From Methanobacteriota archaeon (GTDB lineage: Bacteria; Bacteroidota; Bacteroidia; Flavobacteriales_D; Sanyastnellaceae), in contig PBNL01000054.1 of NCBI GenBank assembly GCA_002723115.1, positions 1 to 61,338 of the forward strand: DNA of 61,338 bases. Direction: 5' to 3'. Positions within the stretch are counted from its first letter, which is position 1. Every line of letters begins with the position of its first letter. Shown piece after piece: positions 27,101 through 36,468 of this stretch. Made by a program: the position numbers and the translations under genes. The notes under the pieces are model-generated. The model was not told where the DNA came from. It worked only from the letters and a program-made list of their open reading frames with translations, and made no database searches.

Positions 27101-28099
27101 CTAGATTTCAGACAATCTATCCTTAAGTCTGTTTATGTAATCAATCTCAACAGGATCAACCCCAGCTCTTTCAGCAAGAATTAACGACAAGAAATCCCCT
27201 AAGAAAACTAAGTCCATTATTCTCTGCATTTGGTTTTCACCATCAGGGTCAATAAAAACCACATTTGCACCTATTTCTTGGAATATCTCTGCGGTTATAT
27301 CCATCCTAGCTTGGGTTCTCTTAGAGTCTTCTGGTGTCCGAATTATAATCACCACATCGTTTTCTCCTCCTGAAGCCCAACCTACTAGTTCATTGTGGTT
27401 CAGCTCGGGAAATGCCTGTGAGTTAACTAATAATTTGCTGTTTTCATTTAACTGTTGTCTCCACCTAGTAACAATACACTCAGCATTAGTGTCTGAGTAC
27501 AAATGGATTGTTTTGCCTTCAATTAGATCTGCAACTGTTTCTGCCCTTTGTTCAACATTTTGTTTGTTTTCTTTTGTCGACAAATGTGTTGCCTCTAACT
27601 CCTTGTAGAGATGATTTGGGAAAACACCAAACCTCATCAATGTCCAAGCAAGGCTCAAAAAGCTATGGGCAAACTGTGATCTAGGAGGAAAACCTGCAGG
27701 AACCTTTACAATTGGCCAACCTTCTTTCGCCGCAAGTTCTTCAAGCTTACCTCCTGATGTAACGCAAGCAATTTTAGCGTTTCGCTTTTGGGCTTCAAAA
27801 GCCGACTTAAGGGTCTCTTCAGTGTTGCCAGAGTTAGAGCAAGCAATAACAAGAGTGTTGTTTGTAACCCAGCCAGGAATAATGTAATCAGGATTTATTT
27901 GAATAGGAATCTTTGAAGTTTCTTTCAGAATAGAGGCTATAAATGCTCCACCAATTCCTGAGCCACCCATACCTAAAATTAGCACGCCATTTGGATTAAA
28001 TTCTTTTGCCTCAGAATCGTGCAACGTTGAATCTAGGTTTTTCAAAGCTTCACAAGCTTCTTTTATCTGAATCGGAAAGTTCTCAATTAATTCACGCAT
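27101..28099 (-). CDS. Bifunctional phosphoglucose/phosphomannose isomerase-type SIS protein
   Basis: 332 residues from the ATG at 28099. An N-terminal SIS domain carries ILGMGGSGIGGAF and ACSNSGNTEETL, and the C-terminal half has PELNHNELVGW, the signature of the PGI/PMI family that interconverts glucose-6-, mannose-6- and fructose-6-phosphate. A longer version from a TTG at 28123 was rejected because the extra eight residues align with nothing and include the promoter-like box at 28115-28108. It precedes lipB by 4 bp. Confidence 0.9.
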   Translation of the reverse strand: MRELIENFPIQIKEACEALKNLDSTLHDSEAKEFNPNGVLILGMGGSGIGGAFIASILKETSKIPIQINPDYIIPGWVTNNTLVIACSNSGNTEETLKSAFEAQKRNAKIACVTSGGKLEELAAKEGWPIVKVPAGFPPRSQFAHSFLSLAWTLMRFGVFPNHLYKELEATHLSTKENKQNVEQRAETVADLIEGKTIHLYSDTNAECIVTRWRQQLNENSKLLVNSQAFPELNHNELVGWASGGENDVVIIIRTPEDSKRTQARMDITAEIFQEIGANVVFIDPDGENQMQRIMDLVFLGDFLSLILAERAGVDPVEIDYINRLKDRLSEI

Positions 28100-28107
28100 A
28101 TCAGATT

Positions 28108-28115
28108 GCAAGTTA
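28108..28115 (-). promoter_or_regulatory. Possible -7 box of the isomerase-lipB-hydrolase operon
   Basis: Minus-strand TAACTTGC, eight bases before the ATG at 28099; a weaker match to TAnnTTTG. Confidence 0.3.
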
Positions 28116-28150
28116 CACAACAATAAACTGTTTTACTAAGCCCTTCAACG

Positions 28151-28158
28151 TACCTTTG
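28151..28158 (+). promoter_or_regulatory. Putative -7 box of lysS
   Basis: TACCTTTG, full match to TAnnTTTG, ending five bases before the lysS ATG. Confidence 0.55.
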
Positions 28159-28163
28159 TAATT

Positions 28164-29660
28164 ATGATAAGGAGTGAACAGGAAACCATTAGGTTAGGGT
28201 CTCTTCAGCAGATTAAAGATTTGGGTATAAATCCATTTCCAGCTGAGGAGTTTATCATTTCTCACAGAAGTAATGAGCTGTCAGAAAACTTTGAAGTAGA
28301 TAAAGAGGTTACCATGGCAGGCAGGCTCATGAGTCGCCGAATTATGGGCAAGGCTTCTTTCGCTGAGCTTAAGGATTCAGAAGGGTCGTTTCAACTTTAT
28401 ATAAATAGAGATGAAATCTGCCCTGAGGAGGATAAAACTCTCTATAACACTGTTTTTAAAAAGCTTCTTGACAGAGGTGATTTTATAGGAATTAAAGGCA
28501 AAACTTTTCTAACCAAAGTAGGCGAGCCTTCTGTTAAGGTTAGCGAACTAACAATCCTCGCTAAAACCATAAGGCCACTGCCTGCAGTTAAAACTGATGA
28601 AGACGGAAACGTACATGATGCGTTTGTTGATCCTGAACTTAGGTATAGAATGCGCTATGTTGACCTTGTTGTTAACGACCATGTAAAGGAAACTTTTATT
28701 GCTAGAAGCAAGATCATAAAGGCCATTAGAGACAATTTTGATTCTAAGGGTTGGTTAGAGGTTGATACTCCTGTTTTGCAAAACATTCCAGGTGGTGCAG
28801 CAGCCCGCCCATTCATAACTCATCACAACGCACTAGACATTCCTCTTTATTTGAGAATCGCAAACGAACTCTACCTTAAGAGACTAATTGTTGGGGGATT
28901 TGAGGGCGTATACGAGTTCAGCCGCAACTTTAGAAACGAGGGAATGGACAGGACTCACAATCCCGAATTCACAGTTCTTGAACTCTATGTTGCTTACAAA
29001 GATTACAACTGGATGATGGGGGCTATGGAAAACTTAATCAGTGATGCCTGCAAGGCGGTTCACGGAACAACAAAGGCAACTTTAGCTGGGAGTGAAATAG
29101 ATTTCACACCGCCTTATGCAAGGGTTACAATGCGTGACGCTATACTTGAACATACTGGTGTAGATATTGATGAGCATGACGAAAAGGGATTAAGGGCTGA
29201 ATGTAAAAAGCTAGGAATTGATACTGATTCAAGCATGGGTCGAGGAAAGCTAATCGACGAGCTGTTTGGAGAAAAGTGCGAGCACACATACATTCAACCT
29301 ACTTTCATAACTGATTATCCTGTTGATATGTCTCCGTTGACAAAAGCACACAGAGATAAACCTGGTTACACTGAGCGATTTGAGTTAATGATTAATGGTA
29401 CAGAAGTGGCAAACGCATATTCTGAACTTAACGACCCAATTGATCAGCGTGATAGATTTGAGTCTCAACTAGCCTTGGCTGAAAGAGGTGATGATGAAGC
29501 AATGTTCATTGATCAAGATTTCATTAGAGCACTTGAATACGGCATGCCTCCAACATCAGGGGTTGGAATTGGAATTGACCGATTAGTTATGATGTTAACT
29601 GACCAAACCTCAATTCAAGAAGTTCTTTTCTTCCCTCAAATGCGACCTGAATCAAAGTAA
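28164..29660 (+). CDS. lysS: Lysyl-tRNA synthetase, class II
   Basis: 498 residues. An N-terminal OB-fold anticodon-binding domain (VTMAGRLMSRRIMGKASFAEL in part, about 50-70) is followed by the class II catalytic core: motif 1 around the VDTPVLQNIPGGAAARPF segment, motif 2 FRNEGMDRTHNPEFTVLE, and motif 3 GVGIGIDRLVMMLT. Charges tRNA-Lys in the cytoplasm. Length and all motifs are normal. Confidence 0.98.
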   Translation: MIRSEQETIRLGSLQQIKDLGINPFPAEEFIISHRSNELSENFEVDKEVTMAGRLMSRRIMGKASFAELKDSEGSFQLYINRDEICPEEDKTLYNTVFKKLLDRGDFIGIKGKTFLTKVGEPSVKVSELTILAKTIRPLPAVKTDEDGNVHDAFVDPELRYRMRYVDLVVNDHVKETFIARSKIIKAIRDNFDSKGWLEVDTPVLQNIPGGAAARPFITHHNALDIPLYLRIANELYLKRLIVGGFEGVYEFSRNFRNEGMDRTHNPEFTVLELYVAYKDYNWMMGAMENLISDACKAVHGTTKATLAGSEIDFTPPYARVTMRDAILEHTGVDIDEHDEKGLRAECKKLGIDTDSSMGRGKLIDELFGEKCEHTYIQPTFITDYPVDMSPLTKAHRDKPGYTERFELMINGTEVANAYSELNDPIDQRDRFESQLALAERGDDEAMFIDQDFIRALEYGMPPTSGVGIGIDRLVMMLTDQTSIQEVLFFPQMRPESK

Positions 29661-29661
29661 G

Positions 29662-29970
29662 ATGGCTATACCAACCCAAAACGAAGTTATCGAAGTCTTA
29701 AAGACAATTTTTGACCCTGAAATACCCGTAGACATTTATGAGCTTGGGTTGATTTATGAAGTTAAGATTAGCGATGAAGGAATGGTAGATATAGACATGA
29801 CTCTAACATCACCTAATTGCCCTGTAGCTGAAAGCCTTCCAAAAGAAGTAGAAGACAAGGTTGCTGAAATGGACGGGGTTTCAAGTGCAAAAGTTGCCAT
29901 CGTTTTTGACCCACCGTGGACTCAAGACATGATGAGTGAGGCTGCTAAGCTTGAGTGCGGATTCCTATGA
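29662..29970 (+). CDS. SufT-like MIP18/DUF59 family protein
   Basis: 102 residues. FDPEIPVDIYELGLIYEV and TSPNCPVAESLP are the DUF59/PaaD-type motifs, with the conserved Cys in SPNCP. Members help mature Fe-S proteins, and in Bacteroidota this form is usually tied to the SUF system. Here it is 21 kb from the SUF operon, 1 bp after lysS and overlapping dxr by 4 bp. The downstream isoprenoid pathway contains Fe-S enzymes (IspG, IspH), which may explain the link. Confidence 0.88.
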   Translation: MAIPTQNEVIEVLKTIFDPEIPVDIYELGLIYEVKISDEGMVDIDMTLTSPNCPVAESLPKEVEDKVAEMDGVSSAKVAIVFDPPWTQDMMSEAAKLECGFL

Positions 29971-31124
29971 GCGAACAAACTCGTGGCATAGCAATTCTAG
30001 GGTCTACTGGTTCAATAGGCACTCAAGCTCTTGATGTAATTCGAGAGCAAAGTGACGTTCTTCATGTTGAGGTTTTAACCGCTGGGCGCAATGCCGATTT
30101 GCTTATTAAGCAAGCCCTTGAATTTCGCCCAAACGCAGTTGTTATAGCAGAAGACAGCCTCCGAGAAAAAGTCTTTGACGCTCTTTTTGAAGAAGGAATA
30201 AAGGTTTATTCCGGAGCAGAAGCATTAGAGCAGGTTGTAGAAATGGAGGGAATTCAGATGGTGCTCACCGCGCTAGTTGGAGCCGCTGGTCTAAAGCCAA
30301 CTCTCAGCGCAATTAGAGCTGGGAAACACATCGCATTGGCAAACAAAGAGACAATGGTGGTGGCGGGAGAAATTGTCACTAAAGAAGCGGCTAATTATGG
30401 GGTTATGATTCATCCCGTAGATTCAGAACACAGCGCCATTTATCAGTGCCTCGCAGGTGAATTTCACAATCCTATTGAAAAGATTGTCCTCACTGCTTCA
30501 GGTGGTCCTTTCCGTGGTTACAATGCAGAACAGTTGTCGCAGGTCACCAAAGCCCAAGCTCTAAAGCATCCTAATTGGGATATGGGCGCAAAGATTACTA
30601 TCGACAGCGCATCGATGATGAATAAGGGCCTTGAGGTTATAGAGGCTAAGTGGTTGTTTAATTTGAAGCCAGAACAAATCGAAATAATTGTACATCCACA
30701 ATCTATTATTCACAGTGTTGTACAGTTTACTGATGGGAGTATGAAAGCCCAAATGGGTTTACCCGACATGAAGCTGCCAATCCAATACGCACTCACTTAC
30801 CCGCATAGATTAAAGAATGAATTCCCTAGGTTTGACTTTCTAGATTATCCTGAACTCACATTTGAAAAGCCCGATTTCGGTGCTTTCAGAAATCTTCAAC
30901 TAGCATACGACTGCCTTGAAAAAGGAGGTAATTCTCCTGCCATTTTGAATGCTGCCAACGAGGTTGCTGTTGCTAGGTTTTTGGCTGACGAAATACGCTT
31001 TGAGCAATTGCCAGATGTTGTTGAGCACAGCCTTAAAATGGTTGGATATGAAAAGAGCACCTCTTTAGATGCTCTTATCGCTTCAGATTCTGAAGCTAGA
31101 AAATTCGCTTCTGAATTTAGATAG
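29967..31124 (+). CDS. dxr: 1-deoxy-D-xylulose 5-phosphate reductoisomerase
   Basis: 385 residues, second step of the MEP isoprenoid pathway, NADPH-dependent. The N-terminal ILGSTGSIGTQALDVI is the nucleotide-binding motif; ALANKETMVVAGE, PVDSEHSAIYQCL and SGGPFRG are the metal and substrate site; SASMMNKGLEVIEAKWLF follows. I place the start at ATG 29967 (ATGA overlap with the previous stop) rather than the GTG at 29955, which adds four unconserved residues. Its 3' end overlaps the convergent frr gene by 8 bp. Confidence 0.97.
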   Translation: MSEQTRGIAILGSTGSIGTQALDVIREQSDVLHVEVLTAGRNADLLIKQALEFRPNAVVIAEDSLREKVFDALFEEGIKVYSGAEALEQVVEMEGIQMVLTALVGAAGLKPTLSAIRAGKHIALANKETMVVAGEIVTKEAANYGVMIHPVDSEHSAIYQCLAGEFHNPIEKIVLTASGGPFRGYNAEQLSQVTKAQALKHPNWDMGAKITIDSASMMNKGLEVIEAKWLFNLKPEQIEIIVHPQSIIHSVVQFTDGSMKAQMGLPDMKLPIQYALTYPHRLKNEFPRFDFLDYPELTFEKPDFGAFRNLQLAYDCLEKGGNSPAILNAANEVAVARFLADEIRFEQLPDVVEHSLKMVGYEKSTSLDALIASDSEARKFASEFR

Positions 31125-31680
31125 TCATTATGTCCGCCTCTTTGGCGTTCAGCATGTCTTCAACCTTTGCAATGTATTTATTTGTTAGGTCTTGAACCTG
31201 CCCCTCACCTGTCTTCTGCATATCCTCACTTAATCCATCATCCTTAGCAGACTTAAGCAAATCATTAGCATCCTTCCTTGCATTTCTTATTGAAACTCTT
31301 GCTGACTCTCCTTCAGCTCTTGCTCGCTTACTTAATTCTGTTCTTCTTTCTTCTGTGAGTGGTGGTACATTAATGATCAGAACTTCGCCGTTATTCACTG
31401 GATTTAAGCCCAAATTCGCATTTATAATCCCAGCTGCAATTTCATCAAGCATAGCCTTTTCCCAAGGCTGTACTATAATTGTTCTCGCGTCAGTAGTATT
31501 GACGTTTGCAACTTGACTAATTGGCGTTAACGATCCGTAATAATCAAGCTTTACGCCTTCTAACATTGAAGGGTGCGCCTTGCCCGCTCTAACTTTTCTT
31601 AACTCACCTGAAAGTCGTTCTAGGGCTTTTTCCATTTGCTCTTTGGCCTCCTCTAAAGCCATGTCTATCGCATCGTGCAT
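31117..31680 (-). CDS. frr: Ribosome recycling factor
   Basis: 187 residues. MEKALERLSGELRKVRAGKAHPS in part, VTTDARTI-like NVNTTDARTIIVQPW, and PPLTEERRTELSKRA are the conserved RRF segments. It splits post-termination ribosomes together with EF-G. It follows pyrH by 3 bp, the normal Bacteroidota order. Confidence 0.97.
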   Translation of the reverse strand: MHDAIDMALEEAKEQMEKALERLSGELRKVRAGKAHPSMLEGVKLDYYGSLTPISQVANVNTTDARTIIVQPWEKAMLDEIAAGIINANLGLNPVNNGEVLIINVPPLTEERRTELSKRARAEGESARVSIRNARKDANDLLKSAKDDGLSEDMQKTGEGQVQDLTNKYIAKVEDMLNAKEADIMTI

Positions 31681-31683
31681 CTC

Positions 31684-32394
<711 letters not shown>

Positions 32395-32444
32395 CTAAAG
32401 TGTAAATATCCGATAAAGAGGACAAACATTAAAGGCTATAATGA

Positions 32445-32471
32445 AAGAAGACCGCCAACGGCAGTCTTCTT
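32445..32471 (-). terminator. Hairpin after tsf, possible intrinsic terminator
   Basis: Two 12-base arms (32445-32456 and 32460-32471) around a 3-base loop form a near-perfect stem rich in GAAGAC/GTCTTC with one non-Watson-Crick pair. On the minus strand it is followed by TTTC and an AT-rich stretch, a weak U-tract. It would end the ribosomal-protein transcript before pyrH. Confidence 0.55.
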
Positions 32472-32493
32472 CTCAAATTTATGTCTAAGAAAA

Positions 32494-33321
32494 TTATCCT
32501 AGGGCTACTCTGCTAAAGCTAGAAACAGCAGCGCCTGGACATTCAGAAGCAACGTATTGAGATACTGTCTGCTTACCGTCCTTAATGAATGGTTGGTTAA
32601 CAAGAGTAACTTCTTTGTACCACTTGTTAAGACGACCCATTGCAATCTTCTCAGCTAAATCAGCCGGCTTGCCTTCTTGAATTGCAAGGTCCTTGCCAAT
32701 CGCTTTTTCTTTTTCAATTAAATCTGCAGGAATGCTCGACTCATCAACAGCAACAGGAGCCATTGCAGCAGCTTGCATTGCTACGTCACGACCTACGCCG
32801 TCATTAACGTCTCCAGAGAATCCAACTACTGTAGCAAGACGGTTTCCTGGGTGAATGTATGCAGCAACAGAATCACCAGAAGCAGTTTGAAGGTCGCCTA
32901 TTTCAATACGCTCTCCAATTTTTCCTGTTTCCTCAACAATCTTGTCAGCAACAGTAATGCTTGATCCAGGGTAGTTAAGGGCAAGAATGCTCTCCTTGTT
33001 TTCACATCCTTCTGCTAGAGCTAGATCTAAAAGAGTTTTTGCAACTCCAATAAAATCTTCATTCTTAGCAACGAAATCTGTTTCGCAGTTTAATGAAAGA
33101 ACAACGCCAGATTTTCCGTCAGCGCTTACGCCTGAAAGAATCGCTCCTTCGCTTGCCTCACGGTCGCTACGCTTAGCAGCAACTTTTTGGCCTTTAAGAC
33201 GAAGAATCTCGATTGCCTTGTCCATGTCTCCTTCGGCTTCTTGGAGTGCTTTTTTGCAGTCCATCATGCCTGCTCCTGTTTGCTTACGGAGCTTGTTTAC
33301 TTCAGCAGCTGTAATGCTCAT
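32494..33321 (-). CDS. tsf: Elongation factor Ts
   Basis: 275 residues. The N-terminal KLRKQTGAGMMDCKKALQEA is the EF-Tu-binding start of all EF-Ts, followed by AAKRSDREASEGA and LNCETDFVAKN. It exchanges GDP for GTP on EF-Tu. It lies downstream of rpsB, the usual order. Confidence 0.98.
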   Translation of the reverse strand: MSITAAEVNKLRKQTGAGMMDCKKALQEAEGDMDKAIEILRLKGQKVAAKRSDREASEGAILSGVSADGKSGVVLSLNCETDFVAKNEDFIGVAKTLLDLALAEGCENKESILALNYPGSSITVADKIVEETGKIGERIEIGDLQTASGDSVAAYIHPGNRLATVVGFSGDVNDGVGRDVAMQAAAMAPVAVDESSIPADLIEKEKAIGKDLAIQEGKPADLAEKIAMGRLNKWYKEVTLVNQPFIKDGKQTVSQYVASECPGAAVSSFSRVALG

Positions 33322-33349
33322 GATCTATTAAATATGAAGTGTGTTTCGA

Positions 33350-34264
33350 TTATTTTTCAGCCTTAGCTTCTTCCTCTGCAGGTGCCTCTTCAGCTGCAGG
33401 AGCTTCTTCAGCAGGAGCCTCTTCTGCAACAGGTACCTCTTCAGCAGCAGGAGCTTCCACAGCCTTAGCTTCTTCTGCTACAGGTGCCTCTTCAGCTGCA
33501 GGTGCTTCCTCAGCCTTAGCTTCTTCCTTTTTGTCTGCTTTCTTTGTTGACTTTACGTCTGCAGTAGCTTTTTCAGCTTGACGCTCATTAAGTCCTTCTG
33601 CAATTGCCTCAGCAAGAGTTCTTGTAATAAGGTCGATTGACTTTGTTGCATCGTCATTAGCTGGAATCACGAAATCTACTTTACGCGGATCACTGTTTGA
33701 GTCAACAATTGCAAATACTGGTATCTTAAGCTTCTTAGCTTCAGCTAGAGCGATGTGCTCCTTTGTTACGTCAACGATGAAAATCGCTGCCGGAAGACGA
33801 GTCATGTCTGAGATAGAACCTAAGTTCTTATCGAGCTTAGCTCTTTGACGGCTAACTTGAAGACGTTCTCTCTTTGAAAGTACCGCTAGCGTTCCGTCTG
33901 CCTCCATCTTGTCGATTTGAGTCATTTTACGGATAGCCTTACGGATAGTTCCAAAGTTTGTAAGCATACCTCCAGACCAACGCTCAGTCACGTAAGGCAT
34001 TCCTATAGCCTGTGCGTGAGTTGATACGATTTCTTGGCCTTGCTTTTTAGTAGAAACAAAAAGAATCTTCTTTCCGCTCTTAGCAATCTGCTTCATTGCA
34101 GATGCAGCCTCGTCAATCTTTACGATAGACTTGTGAAGGTCAATAATGTGTATACCTTTTTTCTCTCCGAAAAGGTATGGCGCCATGTGAGGGTTCCACT
34201 TGCGTGTTTGGTGGCCAAAGTGAGCTCCGGCCTCTAATAGTTGCTCAAAAGTTGTACGAGCCAT
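33350..34264 (-). CDS. rpsB: 30S ribosomal protein S2 with long Ala/Glu-rich tail
   Basis: 304 residues. Residues 1-240 are normal S2 (FEQLLEAGAHFGHQTRKWNPHM in part, KILFVSTKKQGQEIV, AIVDSNSDPRKVDFVIPANDDA in part). The last 60 or so residues are a low-complexity acidic tail of EEAPAAEEAPVAEEA-like repeats after a lysine-rich stretch. Such tails occur in some Flavobacteriia S2 proteins; a function is not known to me. Bacterial S2 is usually 230-260 residues. Confidence 0.97.
   Translation of the reverse strand: MARTTFEQLLEAGAHFGHQTRKWNPHMAPYLFGEKKGIHIIDLHKSIVKIDEAASAMKQIAKSGKKILFVSTKKQGQEIVSTHAQAIGMPYVTERWSGGMLTNFGTIRKAIRKMTQIDKMEADGTLAVLSKRERLQVSRQRAKLDKNLGSISDMTRLPAAIFIVDVTKEHIALAEAKKLKIPVFAIVDSNSDPRKVDFVIPANDDATKSIDLITRTLAEAIAEGLNERQAEKATADVKSTKKADKKEEAKAEEAPAAEEAPVAEEAKAVEAPAAEEVPVAEEAPAEEAPAAEEAPAEEEAKAEK
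33353..33520. repeat. Imperfect tandem repeat encoding the S2 acidic tail
   Basis: Repeated GCAGGAGC/TCTTC and TGCCTCTTC units (read on the plus strand) encode alternating APAAEEAPVAEE blocks of roughly 7-15 codons. Codons for Ala and Pro vary between units. Such repeats expand and contract easily. Confidence 0.7.
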
Positions 34265-34376
34265 GATTGTTTACTTTCCTGGTTTAAAGCAATCCCTGAG
34301 TAGCCACAATGTGAGTCTCAGAAATTTGGATGCTAAACGAATGAATAAAATGCGAATACGTCGTTGACCGTTGCCA

Positions 34377-34763
34377 TTAACGCTTCGAGAATTGTACTTT
34401 TTTACGTGCCTTTCTCTGTCCGAACTTCTTACGCTCTACCATACGTGGGTCACGAGTTGTAAGTCCTTCAGCTTTTAGAGCTGGCTTATTTTCAGGGTCT
34501 AGTTCAACAAGCGCTTTAGAGATCGCAAGTCTTACAGCCTCTGCTTGGCCTGTTATACCGCCGCCTGAAACGTTTACTTTAATGTCAAATTTGCCAGCAT
34601 TCTCCGTTAGGTTGAAAGGCTGGTTAATCTTGTATTGAAGAGTTCCTGTTGGGAAGTAGTCTTTGTAGTCGCGGCTGTTGATCGTGAATTCACCTTTCCC
34701 TTCTGACATGTAAAGGCGAGCTACAGCGTTCTTACGACGTCCTGATGTATTGATTACGTCCAT
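34377..34763 (-). CDS. rpsI: 30S ribosomal protein S9
   Basis: 128 residues. INTSGRRKNAVARLYM at the start, GGGITGQAEAVRLAISKALVE in part, and the C-terminal RKKFGQRKARKKVQFSKR typical of S9, whose terminal Lys-Arg contacts P-site tRNA. It follows rplM by 6 bp. A 112-bp gap separates it from rpsB; I see no hairpin or box there that I can support. Confidence 0.98.
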   Translation of the reverse strand: MDVINTSGRRKNAVARLYMSEGKGEFTINSRDYKDYFPTGTLQYKINQPFNLTENAGKFDIKVNVSGGGITGQAEAVRLAISKALVELDPENKPALKAEGLTTRDPRMVERKKFGQRKARKKVQFSKR

Positions 34764-34769
34764 ATCCTA

Positions 34770-35219
34770 TTAAGAATTCAATGTAACAGCAGTCGGGTTT
34801 TGAGCCTCGTGCTTGTGGTTAGGGCCTACGTAAACGTGCATGTTGCGGAAAAGCTGACGTCCAAGTGTGTTCTTTGGAAGCATCCCTCTTACCGCTTCTT
34901 CTACCATAGCAAATGGCTTACGTGCCATTACTTCAGAAGCTGTACGTGTACGCTGTCCACCAGGGTACCCGGTGTGGCGCATGTAAATCTTTTGGTCCCA
35001 CTTCTTTCCAGAAAGTGAAATCTTCTCAGCGTTAATTACTACTACGTAGTCTCCACAATCAGCGTGTGGTGTAAAGTTTGGCTTATGCTTGCCACGAAGA
35101 AGCTTTGCAACTTCAGATGCAAGACGACCTAAAGTTTGACCTTCAGCGTCAATTAATAGCCATTTCTTGTCGGCGTTCTCCTTGTTGGCGGAGATAGTTT
35201 TATAGCTTAAAGTATCCAC
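34770..35219 (-). CDS. rplM: 50S ribosomal protein L13
   Basis: 149 residues from a GTG start (35219). [29 protein letters not shown] in part, [24 protein letters not shown] and [19 protein letters not shown] in part are the L13 signature. L13 and S9 are the usual pair; the run rplM-rpsI-rpsB-tsf is conserved. Confidence 0.97.
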   Translation of the reverse strand: MDTLSYKTISANKENADKKWLLIDAEGQTLGRLASEVAKLLRGKHKPNFTPHADCGDYVVVINAEKISLSGKKWDQKIYMRHTGYPGGQRTRTASEVMARKPFAMVEEAVRGMLPKNTLGRQLFRNMHVYVGPNHKHEAQNPTAVTLNS

Positions 35220-35263
35220 AGCGAATGTGTTGCGAGTTTAAGATTCCCAAAAATTTAGGTGTG

Positions 35264-35271
35264 CAAAGATA
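35264..35271 (-). promoter_or_regulatory. Putative -7 box of the rplM-rpsI-rpsB-tsf operon
   Basis: Minus-strand TATCTTTG, full match to TAnnTTTG, 44 bases before the rplM GTG. Unlike most genes here, this operon would have a leader of about 40 nt, room for ribosomal-protein autoregulation. Confidence 0.5.
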
Positions 35272-35312
35272 GTGAAGGGTGTGGATAAACAAGTGTTTTT
35301 GCCTAACAAATT

Positions 35313-35999
35313 TTATTTATCAGACTTTCTGCGCTTCTTTTCTAGGCCAAAATTACAAATCAACACGTGTTCAACCCACGGATCTGGCCCTCCTATAGGG
35401 GATTCGACTTGATAGCCAATCGTAAGGTATTTGCGCTTTGCGACCTTTTTTCTAACTGATATTCTGCCTCTTATGTCGCTCCATTCGTATGTGTAGTAAA
35501 GAGGTCGGAAAAACGCCTCGCCGCTAACGCTTAATCTATATTTTTTTGAGAGTTTGTGGTAGTATGTGAGCTTGGTTCGGGCTGCTTGTGAAAATTCTAG
35601 GCCTTGGCCGGGGGTTCTGGCGCCTTTATGGCCGGTTTGACCTTGAAGACGAAAAGAAACCGAAGAATTTTCTCCTACCCCCCTTTTATACTTAGCGGTA
35701 ATTGCACCCCTCCTCTGCGGCTCCCATTGACACTCATCAGTCATAGAAGCGCCTCCTCTGAAAGCCATTGAAATATTCAGATCGTCAACTACCTCTCGGG
35801 AGATCTCAGTATTTAGAAATGTTGAGCCTAGTCTCGTGAAATCCCTGTCCCATCTCAAGGCAAAATCAGCTGAAGCAACCGTTTTACGAGCAATTTTTTG
35901 AGATAGAGATACAGAAGTCCAAGCCCCGTAATCTGTCCATTGGGCTAGAGCTGCCCCTTGCGCAAAGAGCAATAATAATACTGTGGCGCAGAGCCTCAT
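35313..35999 (-). CDS. DUF2490 family outer-membrane beta-barrel-like protein
   Basis: 228 residues with a signal peptide (about 1-19, ending AALAQ). The mature protein is a series of alternating beta-strands (WTDYGAWTSVSLSQKI, VASADFALRWDRDF, KLTYYHKLSKKYRLSVSG) as in DUF2490, a Bacteroidota family expected to form a small outer-membrane barrel. Function unknown. Its ATG shares bases with the stop of the upstream lipoprotein, so the two are probably co-transcribed. Confidence 0.8.
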   Translation of the reverse strand: MRLCATVLLLLFAQGAALAQWTDYGAWTSVSLSQKIARKTVASADFALRWDRDFTRLGSTFLNTEISREVVDDLNISMAFRGGASMTDECQWEPQRRGAITAKYKRGVGENSSVSFRLQGQTGHKGARTPGQGLEFSQAARTKLTYYHKLSKKYRLSVSGEAFFRPLYYTYEWSDIRGRISVRKKVAKRKYLTIGYQVESPIGGPDPWVEHVLICNFGLEKKRRKSDK

Positions 36000-36415
36000 C
36001 AGAGCTCTTTATAAATTGTAATCGTTCCTGCGTCGACCTCTTCTTTTCTGTCTTCTATTGTGACCGTTGTTGTAATCGCAACTTCAGGCAGGGGGTTTGC
36101 GACATCAGAAGTGTCTTCAGAATAGACATATAGAGTGTAGTCTCCTGAGCGTAGCCAATTGAATGCAAAGTCCCCATCAGGATTTGTGAATACCCTATCA
36201 TCTGGGCTAATGTTTTCACCATACACTATAAACACCTCTTCGTCCGTTGCAGGAATGGTGTCATAATTAGAAGTTGGGTTGTTTAGTTGATGCATTCTTA
36301 TAACCTGAACATGTCCTGTTATTGATGCCCTGCCTCCTTCGCCTGGTGTTTTTTGGCAAGATGGTAGAATTATGAGAAGAGAAAAAACTAGCAGATATAC
36401 TTTGTGAATATTCAT
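35999..36415 (-). CDS. Small lipoprotein with carboxypeptidase-regulatory-like (Ig) fold
   Basis: 138 residues. The signal ends in the lipobox LPSCQ (Cys about 20). The remainder, ASITGHVQV...GDFAFNWLRSGDYTLYVYSED, follows the carboxypeptidase-D regulatory-like beta-sandwich pattern common in Bacteroidota surface lipoproteins. Probably outer-membrane anchored. Function unknown. Confidence 0.75.
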   Translation of the reverse strand: MNIHKVYLLVFSLLIILPSCQKTPGEGGRASITGHVQVIRMHQLNNPTSNYDTIPATDEEVFIVYGENISPDDRVFTNPDGDFAFNWLRSGDYTLYVYSEDTSDVANPLPEVAITTTVTIEDRKEEVDAGTITIYKEL

Positions 36416-36419
36416 GTGA

Positions 36420-36427
36420 CTAAATTA
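36420..36427 (-). promoter_or_regulatory. Putative -7 box of the lipoprotein-DUF2490 operon
   Basis: Minus-strand TAATTTAG (one mismatch to TAnnTTTG) four bases before the ATG at 36415. Confidence 0.35.
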
Positions 36428-36452
36428 CGAGTCTTAGCGCCAATCATCATCG

Positions 36453-36460
36453 TAACTTGC
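36453..36460 (+). promoter_or_regulatory. Possible -7 box of tdk
   Basis: TAACTTGC, a weak TAnnTTTG match, eight bases before the tdk ATG at 36469. The same 8-mer precedes the isomerase gene at the same eight-base spacing. Confidence 0.3.
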
Positions 36461-36468
36461 GACAGCTT

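Noticed and set aside
33339..33581. Plus-strand open frames rich in Ser/Ala (SSAAGASSAG-like)
   Set aside because: These are antisense shadows of the S2 repetitive tail.
34265..34376. Possible ribosomal-protein leader between rpsI and rpsB
   Set aside because: I looked for hairpins and promoter boxes in this 112-bp gap and found nothing convincing.
35355..35375. AACACGTGTT near the DUF2490 gene as a second parS
   Set aside because: Only the central CACGTG and one flanking pair match; the outer bases do not fit the ParB consensus.
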